This document shows, piece by piece, positions 15,335 to 22,818 of a stretch of DNA of 32,740 bases. Below the pieces are notes generated by a model. That model saw only the letters and a program-made list of their open reading frames with translations, had not been told where the DNA came from and did no database searches. Positions within the stretch are counted from its first letter, which is position 1. Each line of letters begins with the position of its first letter. The DNA is taken from assembly GCA_012523075.1 (NCBI GenBank), contig JAAYJF010000135.1, forward strand, positions 1-32,740. Direction: 5' to 3'. The position numbers and the translations under genes are program-made. The stretch is from Clostridiales bacterium. Lineage in GTDB: Bacteria; Bacillota; Clostridia; Ch29.

Positions 15335-17695
15335 ATGAACGAAAGGGTAAAAAAGCTAAGGAAGCAGAGCATTGAAACGGTGCCGAGCATTTCAATCGAA
15401 CGGGCGGTTCTTGTAACCGAGGCCTATAAGGAGTACTCCGGAAAGGTATCGGTGCCAATGCTGAGGGCCCTTACCTTCAAGCATCTGATGGAGAACAAGA
15501 CGGTATGCATTAACCCCGGTGAGCTCATAGTGGGAGAGAGGGGACCCGGTCCCCAGGCAACGCCCACTTACCCGGAGCTATGCTGCCATACAATCGAGGA
15601 CTTGGAAATAATAGACGGACGGGACAAGATTTTTTTCAAGGTGAGCGATGAGGTAAAGGATATTCAAAGGGACAAGATAACCCCCTACTGGAAGGGCCGC
15701 TCCATTAGGGATAAGATATTTACACAGATGTCGGACCAGTGGCTGGACTGCTATAACGCCGGGATTTTTACTGAGTTTATGGAACAGAGGGCGCCTGGGC
15801 ATACCGTTGCCGACGGAAAGATATATAAGAAGGGTTTCCTGGATTTTAAGGCGGATATTGAAGAAAGCCTTCAGAGCATCGACTATCTGAACGACCAGGA
15901 AGCCTACGAGAAACAGGAGCAGCTAATGGCGATGAGGGTCTGTGCCGATGCCATAATAACCTACGCCAAAAGGCATGCGGAAAAAGCTGCACAATTGGCG
16001 GCCATTGAAAAGGACCCGCTAAGAAAAAGAGAACTGGAAAGGATAGCGAAAGTATGCTCCCATGTACCAGCTAACGCTCCCAGGAATTTCTGGGAGGCAC
16101 TGCAGGCGTACTGGTTTGTGCATATAGGAGTAATCACCGAACTGAATACCTGGGATTCCTTTAACCCCGGCAAACTGGACCAACACCTGTATCCATTCTA
16201 CAAAAAGGAATTAGAGGAGGGCACACTTACCCGGGAGGGGGCAATGGAACTACTGGAGTGCTTCTGGGTAAAATTCAATAACCAACCCGCCCCGCCCAAG
16301 GTGGGGGTTACGCTGGCCGAAAGCGGAACCTATACCGACTTTGCAAATATAAATATCGGTGGAATAAAACCCGACGGTTCGGACGGGGTAAACGAAGTAT
16401 CCTATTTGCTGCTTGAAGTGATTGGCGATATGAAGATATTGCAGCCCAGCACCAACGTTCAGGTAAGCCAGAAAAACCCCGACAGGTTTGTTAAAAAGGC
16501 ATGTGAAGTGATTAGGATGGGTATGGGTTTCCCCTCGGTGTTCAATACCGATGCGGTGGTAAAAGAGCTTATACGCCAGGGCAAGACGATTGAGGATGCA
16601 AGATGCGGCGGCACCAGCGGCTGTGTCGAGACCGGTGCCTTTGGCAAGGAGGCCTATATACTCACCGGGTACTTCAATATACCTAAAGTGCTGGAAATTA
16701 CCCTAAATAACGGAGTAGACCCCAGGACCGGCAAGAGGATTGGGATAGAAACCGGCGACCCGGAAGGCTTTGAGACCTTTGACCAGCTGTTCGAGGCCTT
16801 TGAAAGGCAGATGCGTCATTTTCTGGACATAAAGATGCGGGGCAACAATATAATAGAGAAGCTGTACGCCACTCAAATGCCTGCACCCTTCCTTTCCATT
16901 ATTGTGGACGACTGCATAAAGAAGGGGAAGGACTATAACGCAGGGGGCGCCAGGTATAACAGCAACTATATACAGGGAGTGGGAATAGGCACCATAACCG
17001 ACTGCCTGTCGGCGATAAGATACCATGTATTTGATAACAAGACAATGACCATGGCGGACCTTCTGGGAGCCCTTGCAAACAATTTCGAGGGCCAAGAAAG
17101 AGTCAGGCAACTGCTCATTAACAAAACGCCCAGGTACGGGAACGACGACGATTACGCCGACAGTATTATGGTATCGGTTTTCCAGACCTTTTTTGATATG
17201 ATAGACGGCAGGAAGAACATAAAGGGCGGTAATTACCGGATAAACATGCTCCCCACTACCTGCCACATATATTTCGGCTCGGTGATAGGGGCCACACCCG
17301 ACGGGCGTAGGGCGGCACAGCCACTGTCCGAGGGCATATCGCCGGTGCAGGGAGCGGACAAAAACGGGCCCACGGCGGTAATAAAATCAGCATCAAAGAT
17401 GGACCACATAAAGACCGGCGGTACGCTGCTCAACCAAAAGTTTACACCCCAGGTACTTGAAGGGGAGGAGGGCCTGGAGAAGCTTACTCACCTTATCAGG
17501 TCCTACTTCAGACTGGAAGGGCATCATATACAGTTTAACGTGGTTAGCGCCGATACGCTGCGGGATGCCCAAAAGAACCCCGGGGAATACAGCGGGCTTA
17601 TTGTAAGGGTGGCGGGGTACAGTGACTATTTCAACAATTTGAGCAAGGAACTGCAGGATGAGATAATAATAAGGACTGAGCATTGTTCGTTTTGA
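15335..17695 (+). CDS. hypD: Trans-4-hydroxy-L-proline dehydratase (glycyl radical enzyme)
   Basis: 786 residues from the ATG at 15335, which has GGAGG 8 bases upstream; an in-frame ATG at 15320 lacks such a site. The glycyl-radical motif RVAGYSDYF has Gly761, and the thiyl Cys430 lies in GTSGCVETG with Glu432. Compared with my memory of Clostridioides difficile HypD (His160, Ser334, Asp339, Phe340, Cys434, Glu436, Thr645, Gly765), this protein has His156, Ser330, Asp335, Phe336, Cys430, Glu432, Thr641 and Gly761, a constant offset of four, which strongly supports the same substrate. The enzyme removes water from trans-4-hydroxy-L-proline to give pyrroline-5-carboxylate, normally reduced to proline by ProC. 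No proC is present here. It needs strict anaerobiosis and the activase encoded just upstream. Confidence 0.93.
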   Translation: MNERVKKLRKQSIETVPSISIERAVLVTEAYKEYSGKVSVPMLRALTFKHLMENKTVCINPGELIVGERGPGPQATPTYPELCCHTIEDLEIIDGRDKIFFKVSDEVKDIQRDKITPYWKGRSIRDKIFTQMSDQWLDCYNAGIFTEFMEQRAPGHTVADGKIYKKGFLDFKADIEESLQSIDYLNDQEAYEKQEQLMAMRVCADAIITYAKRHAEKAAQLAAIEKDPLRKRELERIAKVCSHVPANAPRNFWEALQAYWFVHIGVITELNTWDSFNPGKLDQHLYPFYKKELEEGTLTREGAMELLECFWVKFNNQPAPPKVGVTLAESGTYTDFANINIGGIKPDGSDGVNEVSYLLLEVIGDMKILQPSTNVQVSQKNPDRFVKKACEVIRMGMGFPSVFNTDAVVKELIRQGKTIEDARCGGTSGCVETGAFGKEAYILTGYFNIPKVLEITLNNGVDPRTGKRIGIETGDPEGFETFDQLFEAFERQMRHFLDIKMRGNNIIEKLYATQMPAPFLSIIVDDCIKKGKDYNAGGARYNSNYIQGVGIGTITDCLSAIRYHVFDNKTMTMADLLGALANNFEGQERVRQLLINKTPRYGNDDDYADSIMVSVFQTFFDMIDGRKNIKGGNYRINMLPTTCHIYFGSVIGATPDGRRAAQPLSEGISPVQGADKNGPTAVIKSASKMDHIKTGGTLLNQKFTPQVLEGEEGLEKLTHLIRSYFRLEGHHIQFNVVSADTLRDAQKNPGEYSGLIVRVAGYSDYFNNLSKELQDEIIIRTEHCSF

Positions 17696-17702
17696 CAAAT
17701 TA

Positions 17703-17842
17703 CAGATTACAGTTGGTAGTTCGTAATTGGTAGCTTGTAGGAGACAGGGTAGTGCTTGCGGGTGACATATATAACATGAAAACCCTACACAGTTGTCATG
17801 CTGAGAGGCTTCCCTGTCATCCTGAGCGAAGCGAAGGATCTT
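17703..17842. repeat. Intergenic repeat elements after hypD
   Basis: Two kinds of repeat-like sequence. At about 17710-17741 a low-complexity stretch contains repeated TTGGTAG-like units. At 17794-17805 and 17815-17842 are two copies of a TGTCATNCTGAG element; the second continues as an imperfect hairpin in which ATCCT pairs with AGGAT around GAGCGAAGCG. From memory this second element resembles a short intergenic repeat scattered in many bacterial genomes. It lies between the convergent hypD and prenyltransferase genes. No T-rich terminator is evident. Confidence 0.5.
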
Positions 17843-17877
17843 GCGTAAGGTAAAATAAAGGTCCTTAGACATTCTCT

Positions 17878-18516
17878 TTATCCGCCTAAAGTTATATCCT
17901 GCTTGTCGTACCACTGAAGGGCCGAGTAGAGGTGCTCCGGTTTAAACTCCGGCCAGTAGTCGTCAATAACATAGAAATCCGAATATATGGACTGCACCGG
18001 TAAAAACCCGCTAAGTCTCCTTCTACTGCCCCAGCGAATAATCAGGTCAACGCGGGATATGTCACTGGATTTTAGGTGTTTTTTCAGTTCTATGGGTTTT
18101 TTGTTTCCCATAAGGCTGCTTAAGTCCCATTCCCAGCCGTAATTGACAAGAAAATTGACCCTTATGCCGCCCCTGCCAAAGGTGGTTCTACGTGTAAACT
18201 TAAGCAGTTCCTCCGGGAACATGGGTGAATCGGTGTTGCCTACCACAAGCAATTCCGCATCCTGCATGGCCAGTAGCTGTACCGCCATTACACAGGCCTT
18301 GGTGAAGGCGCGGGTCTGTATCGACGGCCTCTTTGTATTGTCCATGGTAAACCCATAATAGGTAAGCTCCCGGACACCGAGGTCCTTGCACAGGGTAAAC
18401 AGCTCAAGCCCTGGGTCCAGGCCCTTTGCGTATCCCATCTCCTTAGGCAGGCCCCTTTCCAACGCCCATCTTCTGTTGCCGTCGGGTATAATTCCAATAT
18501 GCCCGGGAATCCTCAT
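17878..18516 (-). CDS. Divergent cis-prenyltransferase (UppS family)
   Basis: 212 residues from the ATG at 18516, which has GGAGG 8 bases upstream; the in-frame GTG at 18525 overlaps that site and is rejected. The diphosphate-binding motif PDGNRRWALE (Asp12) is near the N-terminus, FTMDNTKRP matches the FSxENxxRP segment, and RWGSRRRLSGFLPVQSIYSD corresponds to the RxxGExRxSNFLxWQxxYxE region. Members condense isopentenyl diphosphate onto an allylic diphosphate to make cis-polyprenyl carriers. It is shorter than typical UppS (about 250), and two usual residues differ: the Glu of GExR is Arg, and the metal-associated Glu after YxE is Asp. Probably a second, specialised paralogue rather than the essential UppS, which normally sits with cdsA. 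Follows the RNA methyltransferase gene on the same strand. Confidence 0.83.
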   Translation of the reverse strand: MRIPGHIGIIPDGNRRWALERGLPKEMGYAKGLDPGLELFTLCKDLGVRELTYYGFTMDNTKRPSIQTRAFTKACVMAVQLLAMQDAELLVVGNTDSPMFPEELLKFTRRTTFGRGGIRVNFLVNYGWEWDLSSLMGNKKPIELKKHLKSSDISRVDLIIRWGSRRRLSGFLPVQSIYSDFYVIDDYWPEFKPEHLYSALQWYDKQDITLGG

Positions 18517-18581
18517 TTTTTGCACCTCCGGTAAAACATATCAGTATTATTTCCCCAAATAGAAAAAATATCCGGCTGACA

Positions 18582-18640
18582 GGTGCCGCCAATACTCCAA
18601 TCTTCACGGAGAGGGGTTTCGGTGGCACCGGGTTTCCCGG
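18582..18640. other. Structured intergenic segment between two minus-strand genes
   Basis: GGTGCCGCC (18582-18590) and GGTGGCACC (18621-18629) are complementary apart from one position, and CCGGG-TTT-CCCGG (18628-18640) forms a second compact hairpin. In minus-strand RNA the first stem is followed after a short gap by ATATTTTTTC, so it may weaken transcription from the RNA methyltransferase gene into the prenyltransferase gene. CACCT at the stem's 3' side could also pair with AGGTG at the downstream ribosome-binding site. No known riboswitch was recognised. Confidence 0.4.
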
Positions 18641-18670
18641 ATAGGGTATTAATCCCGGAGAATATTTGAT

Positions 18671-19810
18671 TTACTCTCCCCTTGGAGGTCTCTGCCCATG
18701 GTACTGGTAATAGTCCACTCTAATTCTGCCGTTATACAGTTTCCTTTTACGATGGGCCTTCCTCCCGTAGAGGGTTTCGAAGTTCTCCTCCGAGGTAAGC
18801 ACGTATACCGACCAGGTATTATTATAGGTCAGTTTTTTGCCCATATCACGGTACAGGTTATGTACCTGTTTCAGGCTACCCAGCCTTTCACCGTAAGGGG
18901 GATTGGTGATAATTATTCCATGGTCTTCGGCTGTTTCAAACTGCGAAAAGGGCATTGTGCAAAACTCAATACAGTCGTCCACACCACAGTTAACGGCGTT
19001 CTTCCTGGCGGTTTCTATAGCTTTTGCATCAATATCCGAACCCCTTATTCGTATCCGGGTATCCTGGTCTATTGACTTAAGAGCCTCAACCCTGGCCTGT
19101 TTCCACAGGCCCTTGCCCACCCTCGGCCAATCCTCGGATGCGAAGCTCCGACCCAAGCCTGGGGCTATGTTTCGTCCAATCATTGCCGCTTCTATGGGTA
19201 TAGTTCCCGAGCCGCAGAAAGGGTCTAAAAGCAGCCGGTCTTTGTTCCAGAAGCTCAGCTCTACTAGCGCTGCTGCCAGTGTTTCCTTTAAGGGTGCCTC
19301 CACCGATTGGGCCCGGTAGCCTCTCTTGTGTAGGCCGGTGCCGCTGGTGTCTATTGTGAGGGTTGCAATATCTTTTAATAGCGAAACCTGGATGGTAAAC
19401 TCCGGCCCCGTCTCACTGAACCAGTCCTTTTTGTATTTTTGTTTCATCCTTTCCACCACGGCTTTTTTGACTATTGCCTGGCAATCGGGGACACTAAAGA
19501 GCTTAGATTTTACCGATTTTCCCGTCACCGTGAATTTGCCGTCCTCTGTAATCCAGTCGTCCCAAGGCAGGGCCTTTGTCCCTTCAAAGAGCTCCTCGAA
19601 ACTTAGCGCCTTAAACTCGCCCATTTTGAGCAATACCCTGTCGGCGGACCTAAGCCACAGGTTTGCCTTGGGTATCGCGTCTAGGTCGGCGGAAAAGGTA
19701 ACTTTACCGTCCTCCGTAACAAGGTCGGTGTATCCAAGATTTATGACTTCCCGTTTTACGACCGCCTCAAGCCCGAAGGTGGCGGTAGCTATTAGTTTAA
19801 TACTAGACAT
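18671..19810 (-). CDS. THUMP-domain class I SAM-dependent RNA methyltransferase (RlmL N-terminal/YpsC type)
   Basis: 379 residues from the ATG at 19810, with AGGAG upstream; the frame stays open 20 codons further but without a start context. The N-terminus IKLIATATFGLEAVVKREV is typical of the family, followed by a THUMP RNA-binding domain. The methyltransferase domain has LLDPFCGSGTIPIEAA (SAM motif I) and NPPYGERLG (catalytic motif IV for N2-guanine methylation). The E. coli relative is the N-terminal half of RlmL, which makes m2G2445 in 23S rRNA; Firmicutes have the stand-alone form YpsC. Transcribed from a TGn-extended promoter at 19839-19850. Molecular class is firm; the exact modified nucleotide is inferred from homology. 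Confidence 0.92.
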   Translation of the reverse strand: MSSIKLIATATFGLEAVVKREVINLGYTDLVTEDGKVTFSADLDAIPKANLWLRSADRVLLKMGEFKALSFEELFEGTKALPWDDWITEDGKFTVTGKSVKSKLFSVPDCQAIVKKAVVERMKQKYKKDWFSETGPEFTIQVSLLKDIATLTIDTSGTGLHKRGYRAQSVEAPLKETLAAALVELSFWNKDRLLLDPFCGSGTIPIEAAMIGRNIAPGLGRSFASEDWPRVGKGLWKQARVEALKSIDQDTRIRIRGSDIDAKAIETARKNAVNCGVDDCIEFCTMPFSQFETAEDHGIIITNPPYGERLGSLKQVHNLYRDMGKKLTYNNTWSVYVLTSEENFETLYGRKAHRKRKLYNGRIRVDYYQYHGQRPPRGE

Positions 19811-19838
19811 AGGCACTCCTATATACGTATTTTTTGTT

Positions 19839-19850
19839 ATTATAACACAA
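19839..19850 (-). promoter_or_regulatory. Extended -10 promoter of the THUMP methyltransferase gene
   Basis: Read on the minus strand this is TTGTGT followed by TATAAT, so a TGT precedes a perfect -10 box. It lies about 29 bases before the start codon at 19810. No good -35 box is seen, as expected of extended -10 promoters. Confidence 0.7.
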
Positions 19851-19977
19851 TAACCGGGGATTGTATCCAAATAATTGGATGGTTTAAGCCATTGGGTGGC
19901 TTAGGCAAGAAAAAAATGATATATTTATTTAAATGCCTAAATAAACAAACAACTTAAATACCTGGAATGGTTTTATT

Positions 19978-20015
19978 CCCTTTTACATGCTTTTATTAGG
20001 CGGCATGTAAAAGGG
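19978..20015. promoter_or_regulatory. Perfect 13-bp inverted repeat upstream of the NimA-like gene
   Basis: CCCTTTTACATGC (19978-19990) and GCATGTAAAAGGG (20003-20015) are perfect complements around a 12-bp AT-rich loop. It lies 35 bp before the start codon at 20051, close to a possible -10 TATAAT at 20032-20037. It could be an operator or an RNA hairpin; no T-run follows, so a terminator is unlikely on the plus strand. Confidence 0.7.
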
Positions 20016-20050
20016 GAGTTGGATTACTGAATATAATAGGGAGGTGCTTT

Positions 20051-20512
20051 ATGAGACGAAGTGATAGGGAAATATTCGACAGGGCGCTTATTGACAGGAT
20101 ACTGGAGGAGGCTATTGTCTGCAGGATTGCACTTTGTGAGGGTGACAGTCCTTACATAATACCCATGAATTTCGGTTATAGGGACGGATGCCTGTACCTG
20201 CATTCCGCCGGTGAGGGGAAGAAGATTGAAATGCTGAAAAAAAATCGAAACGTATGCTTTGAGGTGGATACCGGATGCGAACCGATACCGGCAGGGAAAC
20301 CCTGTAAATGGAGCATGAAATACTGCAGCGTCATAGGATTTGGGAAAGCTGTATTTTTGAACAGTGTCGAAGAAAAGAAAAAAGGCCTTGACATAATAGT
20401 GGAAAAGTATTCGGGAAAACCCTACACCGATTACGCTGATGAAATGATAAAGAGGTTGGCAGTAATAAGGGTTGATATTGAAAGTCTTACCGGAAAAATA
20501 TCAAAGGGCTGA
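20051..20512 (+). CDS. Pyridoxamine 5'-phosphate oxidase-like flavoprotein (NimA family)
   Basis: 153 residues. The split-barrel flavin-binding fold is recognised by LEEAIVCRIALCEGDSPYIIP, MNFGYRDGCLYLHSAGEGKK and the following CFEVD strand; the motif WSMKYCSVIGFGKAVF is also typical. NimA-type proteins bind FMN or related cofactors and include nitroimidazole reductases, but most family members have unknown substrates. The ATG has GGGAGGTG 6 bases upstream. The perfect inverted repeat just upstream suggests its own regulation. No evidence points to a particular substrate. Confidence 0.88.
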   Translation: MRRSDREIFDRALIDRILEEAIVCRIALCEGDSPYIIPMNFGYRDGCLYLHSAGEGKKIEMLKKNRNVCFEVDTGCEPIPAGKPCKWSMKYCSVIGFGKAVFLNSVEEKKKGLDIIVEKYSGKPYTDYADEMIKRLAVIRVDIESLTGKISKG

Positions 20513-20619
20513 TACAAAGAGGCAAGATATAAAAATGGACAATGGCTATGGACAAAAACCCCGGCAACAGACAGGGTTCCGGGGGAATTGGTTAACATAA
20601 ATTGTACGTTGCTATTTAG

Positions 20620-20665
20620 GCCGTTCTCCTTTATCATTCTTACTATAACCGGAAGGGGGAACGGC
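20620..20665 (+). promoter_or_regulatory. RNA hairpin covering the ribosome-binding site of the GH18/SLH gene
   Basis: GCCGTTCTCCTT (20620-20631) can pair with AAGGGGGAACGGC (20653-20665) with one mismatch or bulge. The right arm contains the ribosome-binding site AAGGGGG and ends exactly at the start codon (20666). If the hairpin forms, translation should be blocked, so this may be a thermosensor or a ligand- or protein-controlled switch. Pairing is seen; control is inferred. Confidence 0.6.
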
Positions 20666-22273
20666 ATGAGCAGACTTAAGCATATAAAAAGGATTGCAGC
20701 AGCGGGAATCGCCCTTATAATCATTACCGGCCTTGTTTTTGGCGGACATGCCTATGCAAAGGGCAACAGATTTAACATGACATATATCTATTTCGGAGAC
20801 ACCCAGGCCTTCATAAGAAACGTGGACAAAGCCGGTGACGACCTTGATACGGTATCGCCCAGCTATTTTGATTTGGATGATGCAGGGAACCTCATTCTTA
20901 ACGGTATCACCGATAAGGGGTTTGTGGAGGCGATGGAGGAGAGGGATGTAAGGGTTGTTCCTTTCCTGAGCAACCATTGGGACAGGGCCAAGGGCAGGGC
21001 CGCCCTGGCAAACAGAAAAGCCCTGGCCAGGCAGGTTGCTGATGCGGTGATGGAATACGGTTTTGATGGGGTCAATGTGGACATAGAAAACGTTACCGAC
21101 GCGGATAGGGAAGCCTATGTGGACTTTGTGAGGCTTGTAAGGGAGGAATTGCCAGGCACAAAGGAAGTATCGGTTGCAGTGGCGGCAAATCCAAGGGGGG
21201 TTAGTACCGGATGGCAGGGCTCCTATGACTATGAAGCACTGGCACGGTACAGCGATTATCTTATGATAATGGCCTATGACGAAAAGAGCGAAGGGGACGT
21301 ACCGGGGCCGGTGGCAAGTATTTCCTTCGTTGAAGACGCTATAAAGTACGCCCTCAGGCATGTGCCCGCGGAAAAGATAGTATTGGGTATTCCATTCTAT
21401 GGCCGGTACTGGAAGGTAGGCCAGAAATATGGGGGCTACGGATTGCACCTTAGCAAGGTTCAGGAAATACTGGACAGGTATAACGGCAGGGTGGAATTCG
21501 ATGAATATGCCGCTTCCCCAAAGGCGACATTTACAATAGGCCCCGGAGACGGAAACTGCTGGTTATCCGGCCGGAACTTAACTCCCGGGACATATGTAAT
21601 ATGGTTTGAAAACGAGGAATCGATACAACATAAGCTAAGACTGGTACAGAAATACGGGCTTAAGGGTGCCGGCAGCTGGAGCCTCGGCCAGGAAACGATT
21701 GATACCTGGGACTATTTCGGGCTATGGCTTAACGGCAACTGGTTTGTTGACAGCTACGGGCACTGGGCCCAGGACGAGATTGCCGATATGGAGGAAAGGG
21801 GCTGGATGCAGGGCGTTTCCAGCACCCATTTTGCCCCGGATAAGCCGCTTACCAGAGCGCAGGCTGCGGCCATAATGGTAAGGGCCCTGGAGCTTGACGA
21901 AGGCCGGGGAGCCGGTTCCTTTAACGATGTTCCCGGGCAGTACTGGGCGGTAAAAGAGATAGGTATAGCCCGGGATAACGGTATTATGCAGGGTAAGGGT
22001 AATAGTATGTTCGGCCCCGAGGACCCTCTGACCAGGGAAGAGATGGCGGTTATACTGGAAAGAGTAATTAACATGGACGAAGAAGACCTGGATGAGGAGG
22101 AAGTCTCCTTCTGGGATGTAGACAAGGACCGGTGGTCCTACCCGGCTATTGAAGCGATGAGCCGCCGGGAGATCTTCATGGGTTATGATGACGGTACCTT
22201 CAAGCCCGCGGAGAGGGTTACCAGGGGGCAGATGGCAGCCCTTATGAGCAGGATTGCCAGCGATATAGAATAA
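20666..22273 (+). CDS. Secreted GH18 glycosidase (SleL/YaaH-like) with three SLH domains
   Basis: 535 residues from the ATG at 20666 (ribosome-binding site AAGGGGG). A signal peptide (basic start, hydrophobic core to about residue 25, cleavage near AYA) leads to a GH18 barrel at about 35-350. The catalytic motif is DGVNVDIENV, with Asp139 and general acid Glu141; the first Asp of the usual DGxDxDxE is Asn, as in spore-cortex-lytic SleL/YaaH relatives, and MAYDEKS is the conserved downstream motif. Three SLH domains at about 360-408, 418-470 and 482-533 (FNDVPGQYWA, DPLTREEMAVIL) would attach it to cell-wall polymer. A role in hydrolysing peptidoglycan or another N-acetylglucosamine polymer at the surface is likely. 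Its ribosome-binding site lies in a hairpin. Confidence 0.9.
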   Translation: MSRLKHIKRIAAAGIALIIITGLVFGGHAYAKGNRFNMTYIYFGDTQAFIRNVDKAGDDLDTVSPSYFDLDDAGNLILNGITDKGFVEAMEERDVRVVPFLSNHWDRAKGRAALANRKALARQVADAVMEYGFDGVNVDIENVTDADREAYVDFVRLVREELPGTKEVSVAVAANPRGVSTGWQGSYDYEALARYSDYLMIMAYDEKSEGDVPGPVASISFVEDAIKYALRHVPAEKIVLGIPFYGRYWKVGQKYGGYGLHLSKVQEILDRYNGRVEFDEYAASPKATFTIGPGDGNCWLSGRNLTPGTYVIWFENEESIQHKLRLVQKYGLKGAGSWSLGQETIDTWDYFGLWLNGNWFVDSYGHWAQDEIADMEERGWMQGVSSTHFAPDKPLTRAQAAAIMVRALELDEGRGAGSFNDVPGQYWAVKEIGIARDNGIMQGKGNSMFGPEDPLTREEMAVILERVINMDEEDLDEEEVSFWDVDKDRWSYPAIEAMSRREIFMGYDDGTFKPAERVTRGQMAALMSRIASDIE

Positions 22274-22293
22274 GGGAATCAAGGCCTTGTATC

Positions 22294-22322
22294 TTGAAAG
22301 GTTGTATTTGGCATAATATAAT
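22294..22322 (+). promoter_or_regulatory. Promoter of the VOC/flavin-reductase operon
   Basis: TTGAAA (22294-22299), 17-bp spacer and perfect TATAAT (22317-22322). A transcript should begin near 22329, inside the long hairpin that starts right after the -10 box. Confidence 0.8.
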
Positions 22323-22376
22323 TGGGATGTGAGAAGTGGGATGTGAAAGCTCACACTTCCAACCTCTCACTTCCCA
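22323..22376. repeat. Long imperfect hairpin repeat directly downstream of a promoter
   Basis: The left arm at 22323-22346 (TGGGATGTGAGAAG and on) and the right arm at 22351-22376 (ending CTCACTTCCCA) are nearly complementary over about 24 bp around the loop AAGC. The GTGAGAAGTGGGA-type words resemble short intergenic repeats I associate with clostridial genomes. Placed at the very start of the transcript of the next operon it would form a stable 5' stem. Confidence 0.7.
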
Positions 22377-22402
22377 TAGCACAAATAAAGGACGGTGGTA
22401 CA

Positions 22403-22816
22403 ATGTCAGTATTCAAAGGGCCTGCCCATATAGGTATTCATACCAGGGATATGGAAAGGTCAAAGGCTTTCTACATAGAAAACCTGGGGTTTAAACTTGA
22501 ACACGAGGCCAGGCTTGAAAAGCCCGGTAACCAGTGGGTTAACCTTTCCTTCCTGCGACTGGGTTCAATGCTTGTAGAGCTGATAGAACCTTCCGATAAG
22601 ACAAAGGCAGGCCAAGGCCAGGGCGGAAGCATCAACCATATTGCGGTAGAGGTAAAGGGTATTGGAGATATCGTCAAAACGCTGAAGGAAAAGGGTATCG
22701 AGATGGAAACGGAGCAGCCTAATTCAATACCCCATCTTTTTAACGGCGTTAAGACGGCATTTTTCAAAGGGCCCTCGGGGGAAAGAATAGAGCTGGTAGA
22801 ATATACGGAGGTGTAA
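22403..22816 (+). CDS. VOC (glyoxalase/bleomycin-resistance/dioxygenase) superfamily protein
   Basis: 137 residues from the ATG at 22403 with a GGTGG site upstream. The two beta-alpha-beta-beta-beta modules are visible: AHIGIHTRDMERSKAFYIENLGF begins the first (metal-ligand His near the start) and INHIAVEVKGIGDIVKTL the second, ending in FKGPSGERIELVEY with the last metal-ligand Glu. VOC proteins bind a divalent metal and act as glyoxalases, epimerases, lyases or dioxygenases; methylmalonyl-CoA epimerase and glyoxalase I share this size. Substrate cannot be named. It ends 2 bp before a flavin reductase gene, so the two are co-expressed. Confidence 0.9.
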   Translation: MSVFKGPAHIGIHTRDMERSKAFYIENLGFKLEHEARLEKPGNQWVNLSFLRLGSMLVELIEPSDKTKAGQGQGGSINHIAVEVKGIGDIVKTLKEKGIEMETEQPNSIPHLFNGVKTAFFKGPSGERIELVEYTEV

Positions 22817-22818
22817 AC

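Noticed and set aside
18517-18525. GTG start for the cis-prenyltransferase
   Set aside because: It overlaps the ribosome-binding site that serves the ATG at 18516.
20513-20620. Possible c-di-GMP or cobalamin riboswitch before the GH18 gene
   Set aside because: None of the conserved core words of these classes is present; only simple stems are seen.
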